Of a stretch of DNA of 64,000 nt, positions 33,491 to 40,309 are shown piece after piece. Under the pieces are notes generated by a model that made no database searches, was not told the origin of the DNA, and saw only the letters and a program-made list of their open reading frames with translations. The stretch's first letter is position 1, and each line of letters starts with the position of its first letter. The DNA comes from Irineochytrium annulatum (Eukaryota; Chytridiomycota; Chytridiomycetes; Chytridiales; Chytridiaceae). The position numbers and the translations under genes are program-made. The stretch covers positions 1 through 64,000 of the forward strand of contig JADGJL010000027.1 of the NCBI GenBank assembly GCA_027600665.1, given 5' to 3'.

Positions 33491-35239
33491 ATGAAACAGC
33501 CGTCTACAGGCTCAAGGCTGCTACAGGGTGCATTTGTTCTTGGGCTTGCCGCCATTATCTCCAAAATCATTGGTGCTTTTCAAAAGATTCCGTTGCAGAA
33601 TCTGGGGGGAGACGGTGTTTTTGGCATTTACAATACGGTGTATCCGTTATATATGCTCATTGTTACGCTTGCTGCTGCCGGGCTGCCTCTGGCCGTATCC
33701 AAATTCGTAGCAGAGCAGAATGCACTGGGGAGACCGGACGAGAGCAGGAGGATTATCCGGTTATCTTCCGTGCTGCTCGGGGGAATAGGACTTGTTATGG
33801 CGCTCTTGATGTATGCAGGTGCGCCGCTAATCGCTGACATGATTGGCAATCGACATGTGGTTCCATCGATTCGTGCAGCTTCATGGGCGTTGTTGTTCGT
33901 TCCGGTGATGACGGGACTGCGTGGATATTTCCAGGGGTTACAGCAGATGGTCCCAACAGCGGTATCGCAAGTGGTGGAGCAGACGATACGTGTCACCGTC
34001 ATGATTGTTCTGCTTGTATGGTTGATGAGACGAGACGCTTCGCTTGAGACGATTGCCGCTGGAGCCATGATGGGCTCCGTTGCTGGCGGAATGGTCGGGC
34101 TGTTAACGATGTTAGGGTACATGGTCCGTCATCGGCGGAAACGTAGGGAAGAGGGAACCGGACCATTGGATTTGGGAAGAAGCAGTAACGGCAGAGAGGT
34201 TGGATCAGATTCTCATGAGCATCAGGAGAATAGATCGGTTACGCCACAGATGAAAACGGTGAGTTCCATTAACCCCGCTCTGGCAGACCAATCTCGATCC
34301 AATGCTGAATGGATCAGGATGCTGCTCATGTACGCCATTCCGGTCTGTCTCGGGTCGCTTGCCGTACCACTGATGAATCTGGTGGACACCTTCACCGTGC
34401 CACGGCTTCTGCGGGGAGAAGGATTGGATGAACTCGAATCGATGGTTTCCTTCGGCATTTACAACCGCGGATTGCCGCTGGTTCAACTGGTGACGATGTT
34501 GGCTACGTCACTGTCTGTGCTGTTTATTCCGGCGATGGCGGAAGCCCGGTTAAAGGGCGGGCCAGAAGCCGTTCGGCAGCAAGCAGGCCTCGCGCTGCGC
34601 TGGTTTTGGTTGATCGGCTTGGCGGCATCCGCGGGTCTCGCGGTGCTGGCGGAGCCGATTAACCGCATGCTGTACGGAGATGCCGCAGGCACCGAAGCAC
34701 TGCGGTACATGGCGCTGACGGCTGCGGGCAGCACCGTCAGCATTATTGCGGCGGCGCTGCTGCAAGGCCTCGGCGCCGTGCGCGCACCCGCGTTCAGCAT
34801 GCTGGCCGCCGCAGGCGTCAAGGCGCTGCTGAACGTTATGCTTGTGCCGGCGCTGGGCATCAGCGGCGCGGCTCTTGCAGGCGCAGTCGCCTACATGCTG
34901 GCGGCTGGCCTGAATGTGGCGCTACTGGCGCGACTTGTCGCCCTGCGCCCTGCCCCTGGCGCCGTCCTGGCGAAGCCGGCGCTGGTGATCGCCGCCATGA
35001 GTCTGGCGGCGGTAGGCATGGCCTTGGCCGCCGAAGCGGTACTCGGCGGCATGGGTATCGCGGCTTACCGCAGGCTGGCCGCAATGGGCGTGAGCCTGCT
35101 GGGCATTGCCGCAGGCTCGGCCGTGTTCTTGCTGGCGGCGGCCCGGACAGGGCTACTGACCGCAGCGGAGCTGGCGGCTGTGCCCAAGCTGGGGCCTCGC
35201 CTGGCCAAGCTGCTGCGCAGACTGCGTGTGCTGCGCTAG
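33491..35239 (+). CDS. yabM: SpoVB/YabM-type polysaccharide flippase family protein
   Basis: A 582-residue integral membrane protein of the MOP/MATE-like flippase group (SpoVB, YabM, Wzx), which moves lipid-linked sugars across the membrane. About 12-14 hydrophobic segments follow the typical start LLQGAFVLGLAAIISKIIGAFQ. A long polar cytoplasmic loop (about residues 215-270) is larger than usual. The ATG at 33491 follows GCAGGAGGGACTT; an open frame to 33461 is ignored. DNA from about 34540 to 35230 is far richer in GC than the first half, and the encoded C-terminus is unusually rich in Ala. No frame break is seen. Precise substrate unknown. Confidence 0.88.
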   Translation: MKQPSTGSRLLQGAFVLGLAAIISKIIGAFQKIPLQNLGGDGVFGIYNTVYPLYMLIVTLAAAGLPLAVSKFVAEQNALGRPDESRRIIRLSSVLLGGIGLVMALLMYAGAPLIADMIGNRHVVPSIRAASWALLFVPVMTGLRGYFQGLQQMVPTAVSQVVEQTIRVTVMIVLLVWLMRRDASLETIAAGAMMGSVAGGMVGLLTMLGYMVRHRRKRREEGTGPLDLGRSSNGREVGSDSHEHQENRSVTPQMKTVSSINPALADQSRSNAEWIRMLLMYAIPVCLGSLAVPLMNLVDTFTVPRLLRGEGLDELESMVSFGIYNRGLPLVQLVTMLATSLSVLFIPAMAEARLKGGPEAVRQQAGLALRWFWLIGLAASAGLAVLAEPINRMLYGDAAGTEALRYMALTAAGSTVSIIAAALLQGLGAVRAPAFSMLAAAGVKALLNVMLVPALGISGAALAGAVAYMLAAGLNVALLARLVALRPAPGAVLAKPALVIAAMSLAAVGMALAAEAVLGGMGIAAYRRLAAMGVSLLGIAAGSAVFLLAAARTGLLTAAELAAVPKLGPRLAKLLRRLRVLR

Positions 35240-35388
35240 CTTCATGCTCACGGTGCTTCTGCATTCAGCACAGCCAATATGCAATTATAGGATATCGAAT
35301 GATTCTGGTATAATACGTGTAATTAGTCCTGATCAGGCACGCTGAATGAGTGAGCCTGGGCAGGATAGTCCGGATGGAGGTTTACGTA

Positions 35389-36882
35389 ATGAGTGCAGCT
35401 TTAACCGTAGTGGGTCTTGGATCAGGAGATGCAGACCAACTGACCGTAGGTATTATCAAAAAAATGAAACATGCAGCTACGCTGTATGTACGTACCCTGG
35501 ATCATCCTGTATTGAATGATCTGAAGCAAGAGGGGCTGGAGATGACCTCGTTTGATGCGATCTATGAGGCGAAGTCCTCCTTCCCCGAGGTGTATGATGA
35601 GATCGCGAACCAATTGATCGAGGCTGCTCGCAAGGGTGAGGCTGGAACGGAGATTGTGTATGCCGTACCCGGTCATCCCATGGTGGCAGAAGCCAGTGTG
35701 CGACTGCTCAAAGAACGCTGTCCGCAAATGGGCATTTCACTACGTGTAATGGGTGGAGAAAGCTTTCTGGACGAAGCCTTTATACGGCTTGGATTTGATC
35801 CTATTGAAGGCTTTCAACTCCTGGATGCCAGCAGCTTGAATACAGAACTGGTACAACCACAGCTACATACGTTGATCGGACAAGTCTATGATGTGTTCAC
35901 TGCTTCGGACGTGAAGCTGTGCCTGATGGAAGTTTACCCGGATGACTATCCCGTATTTGTCGGTCATGCACTGGGTGTACAGGGCCAGGAGATCATTCAC
36001 AAAATTCCGCTACACGAACTGGACCGGATCGAAGGGTACGGCAATCTGTCACTGATCTATGTACCGAAGAACACCGATGATGCCCTGCGTCGCCGATCCT
36101 TCGCACGTTTGCATGAGATCGTGAATATTCTTCGCAGCCCGGGTGGCTGTCCATGGGATCAGGAGCAGACGCATCAGTCCATTCGCAAAAACCTGATTGA
36201 AGAGACCTATGAAGTCATTGAGACAATCGATGAGGATGACCCTGATCATATGAAAGAAGAGCTGGGTGACCTGCTGCTGCAGATTTTATTGCATTCCCAG
36301 ATGGAAGAAGAAGTGGGCACATTTAATGTCTATGATGTCATCGAAGGGTTGAATGATAAGCTAATCTTCCGTCATCCCCATGTTTTTGGCGAACATCAGG
36401 CAGAAGATGCGAATGAAGCTCTTCAGAACTGGGAACAGATGAAAGCAGAGGAGAAGAAGCGCAAAGGTCAGGATCAGCAGAGGGTTTCCGTGCTGGATGG
36501 TATACCGCGTGACTTGCCTGCACTGATGAAGGGATACAAGTTACAGAAGAAAGCAGCCAAAGTTGGCTTTGACTGGGATGATGTTGACGGTGTGTTTGCC
36601 AAGATCGAGGAAGAACTCGCAGAGTTGAAAGAAGCGGTGCAACAAGGCCAGTCTGCGGAAGAACGGAAGCTCGAACTGGGTGATTTATTATTCGCAGCCG
36701 CGAACGTTGCAAGATTCATCGATACGGACCCGGAAGAGGCACTTGCTGCGACGAACCGCAAATTCATTGGGCGTTTCCAATACATTGAGGAGCGTCTTCA
36801 TGAACAGGGAAGAACACCAGCAGATAGCAATGTGGAAGAGATGGAGCAATTCTGGCAGGAAGCGAAGAAGGCAGGATTATAA
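35389..36882 (+). CDS. mazG: YabN: tetrapyrrole-methylase-like domain fused to MazG
   Basis: A two-part protein of 497 residues. The N-terminal half is a tetrapyrrole-methylase-like domain (LTVVGLGSGDADQL at the start, VYAVPGHPMVAEASV near residue 87) with no proven activity. The C-terminal half is a MazG nucleotide pyrophosphohydrolase with GGCPWDQEQTHQS (about residue 255), EETYEVIETID and EELGDLLLQILLHSQ metal ligands, then a second MazG-like segment. It removes abnormal nucleotides. The ATG at 35389 follows ATGGAGG; in-frame codons upstream to 35350 lack a site. Confidence 0.93.
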   Translation: MSAALTVVGLGSGDADQLTVGIIKKMKHAATLYVRTLDHPVLNDLKQEGLEMTSFDAIYEAKSSFPEVYDEIANQLIEAARKGEAGTEIVYAVPGHPMVAEASVRLLKERCPQMGISLRVMGGESFLDEAFIRLGFDPIEGFQLLDASSLNTELVQPQLHTLIGQVYDVFTASDVKLCLMEVYPDDYPVFVGHALGVQGQEIIHKIPLHELDRIEGYGNLSLIYVPKNTDDALRRRSFARLHEIVNILRSPGGCPWDQEQTHQSIRKNLIEETYEVIETIDEDDPDHMKEELGDLLLQILLHSQMEEEVGTFNVYDVIEGLNDKLIFRHPHVFGEHQAEDANEALQNWEQMKAEEKKRKGQDQQRVSVLDGIPRDLPALMKGYKLQKKAAKVGFDWDDVDGVFAKIEEELAELKEAVQQGQSAEERKLELGDLLFAAANVARFIDTDPEEALAATNRKFIGRFQYIEERLHEQGRTPADSNVEEMEQFWQEAKKAGL

Positions 36883-37189
36883 CGGGTTCAATTTTCTGGA
36901 AAATACCTATTAGCCTTATTCCATCATGCTATGCAGTATGTTATGATAATACGAACATGTGTTCAACTGTAATGACTGGATTGATGTTTAGTCATGGATA
37001 GTTTCGGGTACTGGTCTTAGACTGTTCCCTGCCGACCATCGACAAAAAAGCTAAAAAAGTCGCGGACCAAGGCAGGATTTCAGATGCCAAGCCAGAATAC
37101 ATGTGTAGTGACCTAACGCGAATCAGCGGCAATCAATGTATTGTCAGGGATCGCAGATACTTTTTTTTCAATTTGGGAGGCTTTTAAAA
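36883..37189. other. Upstream region of the HU gene
   Basis: About 300 bases without a gene. It probably holds the promoter of the strongly expressed HU gene. TTCCAT-N17-TATGAT near 36920-36948 is a poor candidate. An A-rich block occurs around 37045-37062. I see no terminator for mazG. Confidence 0.35.
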
Positions 37190-37462
37190 ATGAACAAAAC
37201 AGATCTGATTAACAACATTTCAACCAAAAGTGGTTTGACTAAAAAAGACGTTGAGTCCGTATTGAACGGCTTTTTGGGAGAAATTACAGATGCACTTGCC
37301 AGCGGAGACAAAGTACAATTGATCGGCTTTGGCACTTTTGAGACCCGCAAACGTTCCGGTCGTACCGGACGTAACCCACAAACAGGGAATGAAATCGTGA
37401 TTCCTGAGTCCACTGTTCCTGCATTCAAAGCAGGCAACAAACTTAAAGAAGCCGTAAAATAA
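37190..37462 (+). CDS. hbs: DNA-binding protein HU
   Basis: A 90-residue histone-like protein that bends and packages DNA. The start MNKTDLINNISTKSGLTKKD, GFGTFETRKRSGRTGRNPQT and the IPESTVPAFKAGNKLKEAV end match HU closely. The frame is open from 37136, but GGGAGGC before the ATG at 37190 sets the start. It overlaps rqcP by one base (TAATG). In B. subtilis hbs lies elsewhere, so the hbs-rqcP pairing is lineage-specific. Confidence 0.96.
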   Translation: MNKTDLINNISTKSGLTKKDVESVLNGFLGEITDALASGDKVQLIGFGTFETRKRSGRTGRNPQTGNEIVIPESTVPAFKAGNKLKEAVK

Positions 37463-37740
37463 TGCGTCTTGATAAATTCCTGAAGGTCTCCCGGCTAATC
37501 AAACGCCGCACTGTGGCCAAGGACGTCTCTGAACAGGGACGTGTTCTGGTGAACGGACGTGAAGCAAAGCCCAGTGCCAATGTCAAAGTGGGCGATGAGC
37601 TGACGGTTCAGTTCGGTCAGAAACTGGTCACCGTGAAGGTGGAACGAATTGCCGAGAGTACCAAGAAGGATGAGGCGAGCAGCCTCTACACCTTGGTGAA
37701 GGAAGAGCCGATCGCCAAGGATAACGGGATGAACTGGTAA
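37462..37740 (+). CDS. rqcP: RqcP (YabO), S4-domain ribosome quality control factor
   Basis: A 92-residue S4-domain protein that binds the stalled 50S subunit with RqcH and allows alanine tailing. The S4 motif spans MRLDKFLKVSRLIKRRTVAKD through RVLVNGREAKPSANVKVGDE (residues 1-48). Its ATG overlaps the HU stop, so the two are coupled. Together with pth it is the second gene in the window for stalled-ribosome rescue. Confidence 0.93.
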   Translation: MRLDKFLKVSRLIKRRTVAKDVSEQGRVLVNGREAKPSANVKVGDELTVQFGQKLVTVKVERIAESTKKDEASSLYTLVKEEPIAKDNGMNW

Positions 37741-37793
37741 CAGTACATCTGGTATGAATATGCATTCAATGCAAGTTGAATCGAAACGTCCTC

Positions 37794-37820
37794 CTGTCAC
37801 AGGGAAGGGCGTTTTTGTTT
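37794..37820 (+). terminator. Intrinsic terminator after rqcP
   Basis: AAACGTCC pairs with GGGCGTTT (one G-U) around a loop with CC/GG, followed by a T run. Confidence 0.8.
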
Positions 37821-37856
37821 TTACTGGAAGACGGGTTATTTGTTCAACAACGCTGG

Positions 37857-37885
37857 TTCTATTCCGACCTCCACATCCATAAGCT
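37857..37885 (+). promoter_or_regulatory. Candidate sigma-E promoter of yabP
   Basis: TTCTATT (37857-37863), a 14-base spacer and CATAAGCT (37878-37885) resemble sigma-E (KMATATT, CATANNNT). Two -35 bases are off. The yabP gene is mother-cell expressed in B. subtilis. Confidence 0.45.
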
Positions 37886-37911
37886 AGGTGTAAGAAGGAG
37901 GGGTACATGCC

Positions 37912-38196
37912 ATGGTTGAGCACGGTAAGGCCAAACAGCATCATCTGAGCATGCAGAATCGGAAACTGCTGGATCTGACGGGTGTCTCCAACGTGGAGAG
38001 CTTCGACAGTGAGGAATTTTTGCTGCAGACTGAACTTGGGCATCTGACCATCCGAGGGCACAATTTACATATCAAAAACCTGAGCCTGGAGGAAGGTCTC
38101 TTATCCATTGAAGGCACAGTTAGCTCTCTGCAATATCTGGACCCCGGTTCCCAGAACAAGAATAGTAAAGGCCTGTTCGGCAAGATGTTCCGATGA
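37912..38196 (+). CDS. yabP: Sporulation protein YabP
   Basis: A 94-residue YabP-family protein (YabP/YqfC), required for sporulation in B. subtilis, role unknown. NRKLLDLTGVSNVESFDSEEF, LGHLTIRGHNLHIKNLSLEEG and EGTVSSLQY are family stretches. ATG at 37912 lies about 12 bases after GAAGGAGGGG. It overlaps yabQ by four bases. Confidence 0.92.
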   Translation: MVEHGKAKQHHLSMQNRKLLDLTGVSNVESFDSEEFLLQTELGHLTIRGHNLHIKNLSLEEGLLSIEGTVSSLQYLDPGSQNKNSKGLFGKMFR

Positions 38197-38762
38197 GTCC
38201 GGATACTCAATGGATCACATTGATGTGGATGCTTACTTCGGGGGTCGTGATGGGAATGGCCTACGACAGTTACCGGGTACTGTCCGGACAGCTGCGGTTT
38301 CCGAGATGGAGTATTCACACGCTCGATCTGTTGTATTGGGTTGCTTCCGCGCTGTTCGTTTTTCGGATGCTATACGCCGGAAACCACGGACAGTTGCGGT
38401 TTTATGTCTTTTTGGGGCTGATTATAGGGGTTTGTTTCTATTTTTGGCTTTTAAGTGTTACAACCCAGCGTTTTGTGGTAATGTTAATTAAACTCGCAAG
38501 AACGCTGATTCATTGGTGTGGACATATCCTTAACATCCTGATCGTTATGCCGGCTAAAGGAATTTATAAGTTGATTCGCGTATTATTCGGTTTTGTAATT
38601 GCGATACTATTATTCCTGGGCAGGCTGGTACTGCAATGTTTGGTACCTTTCGGCAAGTTGTTCCGCTGGATGTTTAGGCCGCTCCTGAAATATTGGGTAA
38701 CGCCACGCTTCATGATCCGTGTGGGTACAAGAATTGCAGCGATATGGAAACGCTGGTTTTAA
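38193..38762 (+). CDS. yabQ: Sporulation membrane protein YabQ
   Basis: A 189-residue membrane protein needed for spore cortex formation. About four or five hydrophobic segments lie between residues 5 and 155; the start has GVVMGMAYDSYRVLSGQLR, typical of the family, and the C-terminus is basic. The ATGA overlap with yabP shows coupling. divIC follows 11 bases later. Confidence 0.92.
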   Translation: MSPDTQWITLMWMLTSGVVMGMAYDSYRVLSGQLRFPRWSIHTLDLLYWVASALFVFRMLYAGNHGQLRFYVFLGLIIGVCFYFWLLSVTTQRFVVMLIKLARTLIHWCGHILNILIVMPAKGIYKLIRVLFGFVIAILLFLGRLVLQCLVPFGKLFRWMFRPLLKYWVTPRFMIRVGTRIAAIWKRWF

Positions 38763-38773
38763 GGAGGTCCGTA

Positions 38774-39109
38774 ATGGGTAAAACACCTGTGGGCAGATCA
38801 AAGGCTCCAACTAACCAAGGAAAATCTGCCGGTGCAAAAAGGCGCCTCATGCTTTGGATGACGTTTATGATTGTATTTGTAGTATGGGCAGGATATACAT
38901 TCCTTGTGCAGAATGCACAAATTTCGGACAAGAGTTCTCAGCTGGCTACTCAGCAAGCTTCAAAGGCAGATACGTTGAAGAAGCTGGAACAGTTGAAGTA
39001 CGAAGTCAGCCGGTTGAATGACCCTGAATACATAGGACAGCTGGCACGGAAAAAAGGATATTATCTTCCTGAGGAAACGCCAATCCAGGTTGAAGAGTCA
39101 GGGAACTGA
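38774..39109 (+). CDS. divIC: Septum formation initiator DivIC
   Basis: A 111-residue single-pass membrane protein of the FtsB/DivIC family that links with FtsL and DivIB in the divisome. A basic cytoplasmic segment (residues 1-30) is followed by a membrane span (about residues 33-51), then a coiled coil (about residues 55-85) and RKKGYYLPEE. ATG at 38774 follows AAGGAGGTCCGTA. Confidence 0.93.
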   Translation: MGKTPVGRSKAPTNQGKSAGAKRRLMLWMTFMIVFVVWAGYTFLVQNAQISDKSSQLATQQASKADTLKKLEQLKYEVSRLNDPEYIGQLARKKGYYLPEETPIQVEESGN

Positions 39110-39203
39110 TGGAATTCGGTCCATTACCGAGCTAGGTTTGTTATCCGTGTGTCTGAAGCCGTTAAACCGGAAAAAATAGGCTCTCTGATGGGGTAGTGTT
39201 CAG

Positions 39204-39233
39204 TTGACCTTGGTTTACGGCATAAGGTATAAT
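39204..39233 (+). promoter_or_regulatory. Sigma-A promoter of yabR
   Basis: TTGACC (39204-39209), 18-base spacer, TATAAT (39228-39233), about 75 bases before yabR. Confidence 0.78.
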
Positions 39234-39307
39234 TACATTAGCGCAGCATTGATTTTGGCATTCAAAAAATCGGGTTGTATATTTTTAAGGGAGGATCATT
39301 TTATTCT

Positions 39308-39838
39308 ATGGCAATTGAAGTGGGCACCAAGTTAGAGGGCAAGGTGACAGGAATCACGCATTTTGGAGCATTTGTGGATCTGTCAGGAGGTGTCACGGGT
39401 CTCGTTCACATCTCGGAAATCGCCGACAATTACGTCAAAGATGTCAACGACCACCTGAAGCTGAATGACCTCGTTACAGTGAAGGTTATCAACGTTGACA
39501 AGGATGGCAAGATCGGACTTTCCATTAAGCAAGCTGTTGACAAACCGGTTGAGCAACAAACACAATCCAGACCCCCGAGAGCTCCTAGACCGGAACGCAG
39601 TGGAGGAGATCGCGAACGATTCAGCGGCGGAGGTCCAAGTGGTGGCCAAGGTCGTGGTGGCGGCGGCGGTGGATTTAACCGTGGTGACCGCGGAGGCCGT
39701 TCTTTCAAGCCCGCAGCAGGCAAACCTTCATTTGAGGATAAAATGTCACGCTTCCTGAAAGATAGTGAAGAGCGGATCTCTTCGCTTAAGAAGAACACAG
39801 AAGGCAAACGTGGAGGCCGCGGAGCCAAGCGTGTGTAA
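39308..39838 (+). CDS. yabR: YabR: S1 RNA-binding protein with an RGG-like tail
   Basis: A 176-residue protein with one S1 (OB-fold) domain at residues 1-72 (VGTKLEGKVTGITHFGAFVD, VHISEIADNYV, GKIGLSIKQ). After it come an Arg/Pro-rich linker and a Gly/Arg-rich segment with RGGGGGGFNRGDRGGRS (about residues 112-135), then a basic C-terminus. Such tails bind RNA and are usually disordered. B. subtilis YabR is shorter as I recall it. ATG at 39308 lies about 12 bases after AGGGAGG. Likely role: RNA binding in translation or RNA turnover. Confidence 0.9.
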   Translation: MAIEVGTKLEGKVTGITHFGAFVDLSGGVTGLVHISEIADNYVKDVNDHLKLNDLVTVKVINVDKDGKIGLSIKQAVDKPVEQQTQSRPPRAPRPERSGGDRERFSGGGPSGGQGRGGGGGGFNRGDRGGRSFKPAAGKPSFEDKMSRFLKDSEERISSLKKNTEGKRGGRGAKRV

Positions 39839-39869
39839 TCTGTCACAACCTGATCTAAACATATAAGTA

Positions 39870-39902
39870 AAACCGTTAGCCCCTGGGCTGACGGTTTTTT
39901 TG
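39870..39902 (+). terminator. Intrinsic terminator of yabR
   Basis: AACCGTTAGCCC pairs with GGGCTGACGGTT (one G-U), followed by TTTTTT. Confidence 0.92.
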
Positions 39903-40107
39903 CATTTCTTTCACAGATAAGAGCGGAATAGCTTTTTTTGTAAAGTGAATCTCCATATCCCCAGTTTTTCTGCACGACAAAATGGAACCATAAGAACATT
40001 TGTCGTCTACCATTTTTTACCGACAGGTTTCCGTGGCATTCCACAGCTATCCTGCTCAAATGATGGCGAGACCAAAGCATCTCCAGTTCAAAATCAGACA
40101 TTGCCTT

Positions 40108-40251
40108 TGTCGGAATGAAGTAAGGGAAGGACAGAAACCACAATAAGGCCGGGGTTTTGCTCCACCGCGCCAGGTTCGTTTCTTTTGTCGTAAACTTTTT
40201 GGACCCTACCCACCTATTCTGACAAACTACGTCTTCTATTCTATCTATAAT
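40108..40251 (+). promoter_or_regulatory. Spo0A-type spoIIE promoter with 21-base spacer
   Basis: CTGACA (40219-40224) and a perfect TATAAT (40246-40251) are separated by 21 bases. That spacing marks Spo0A-activated sigma-A promoters of the spoIIE and spoIIG kind. Upstream lie 0A-box-like sequences TGTCGGA (40108-40114) and TGTCGTA (40186-40192). Further degenerate ones (39974-40026) fall in the otherwise gene-free stretch from 39903. The leader is about 50 bases. Confidence 0.72.
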
Positions 40252-40309
40252 CAGAACCATCGAGAACGAAACACGAAAATTCAAATTAATCGAATGGGGT
40301 GCCTTGAGG

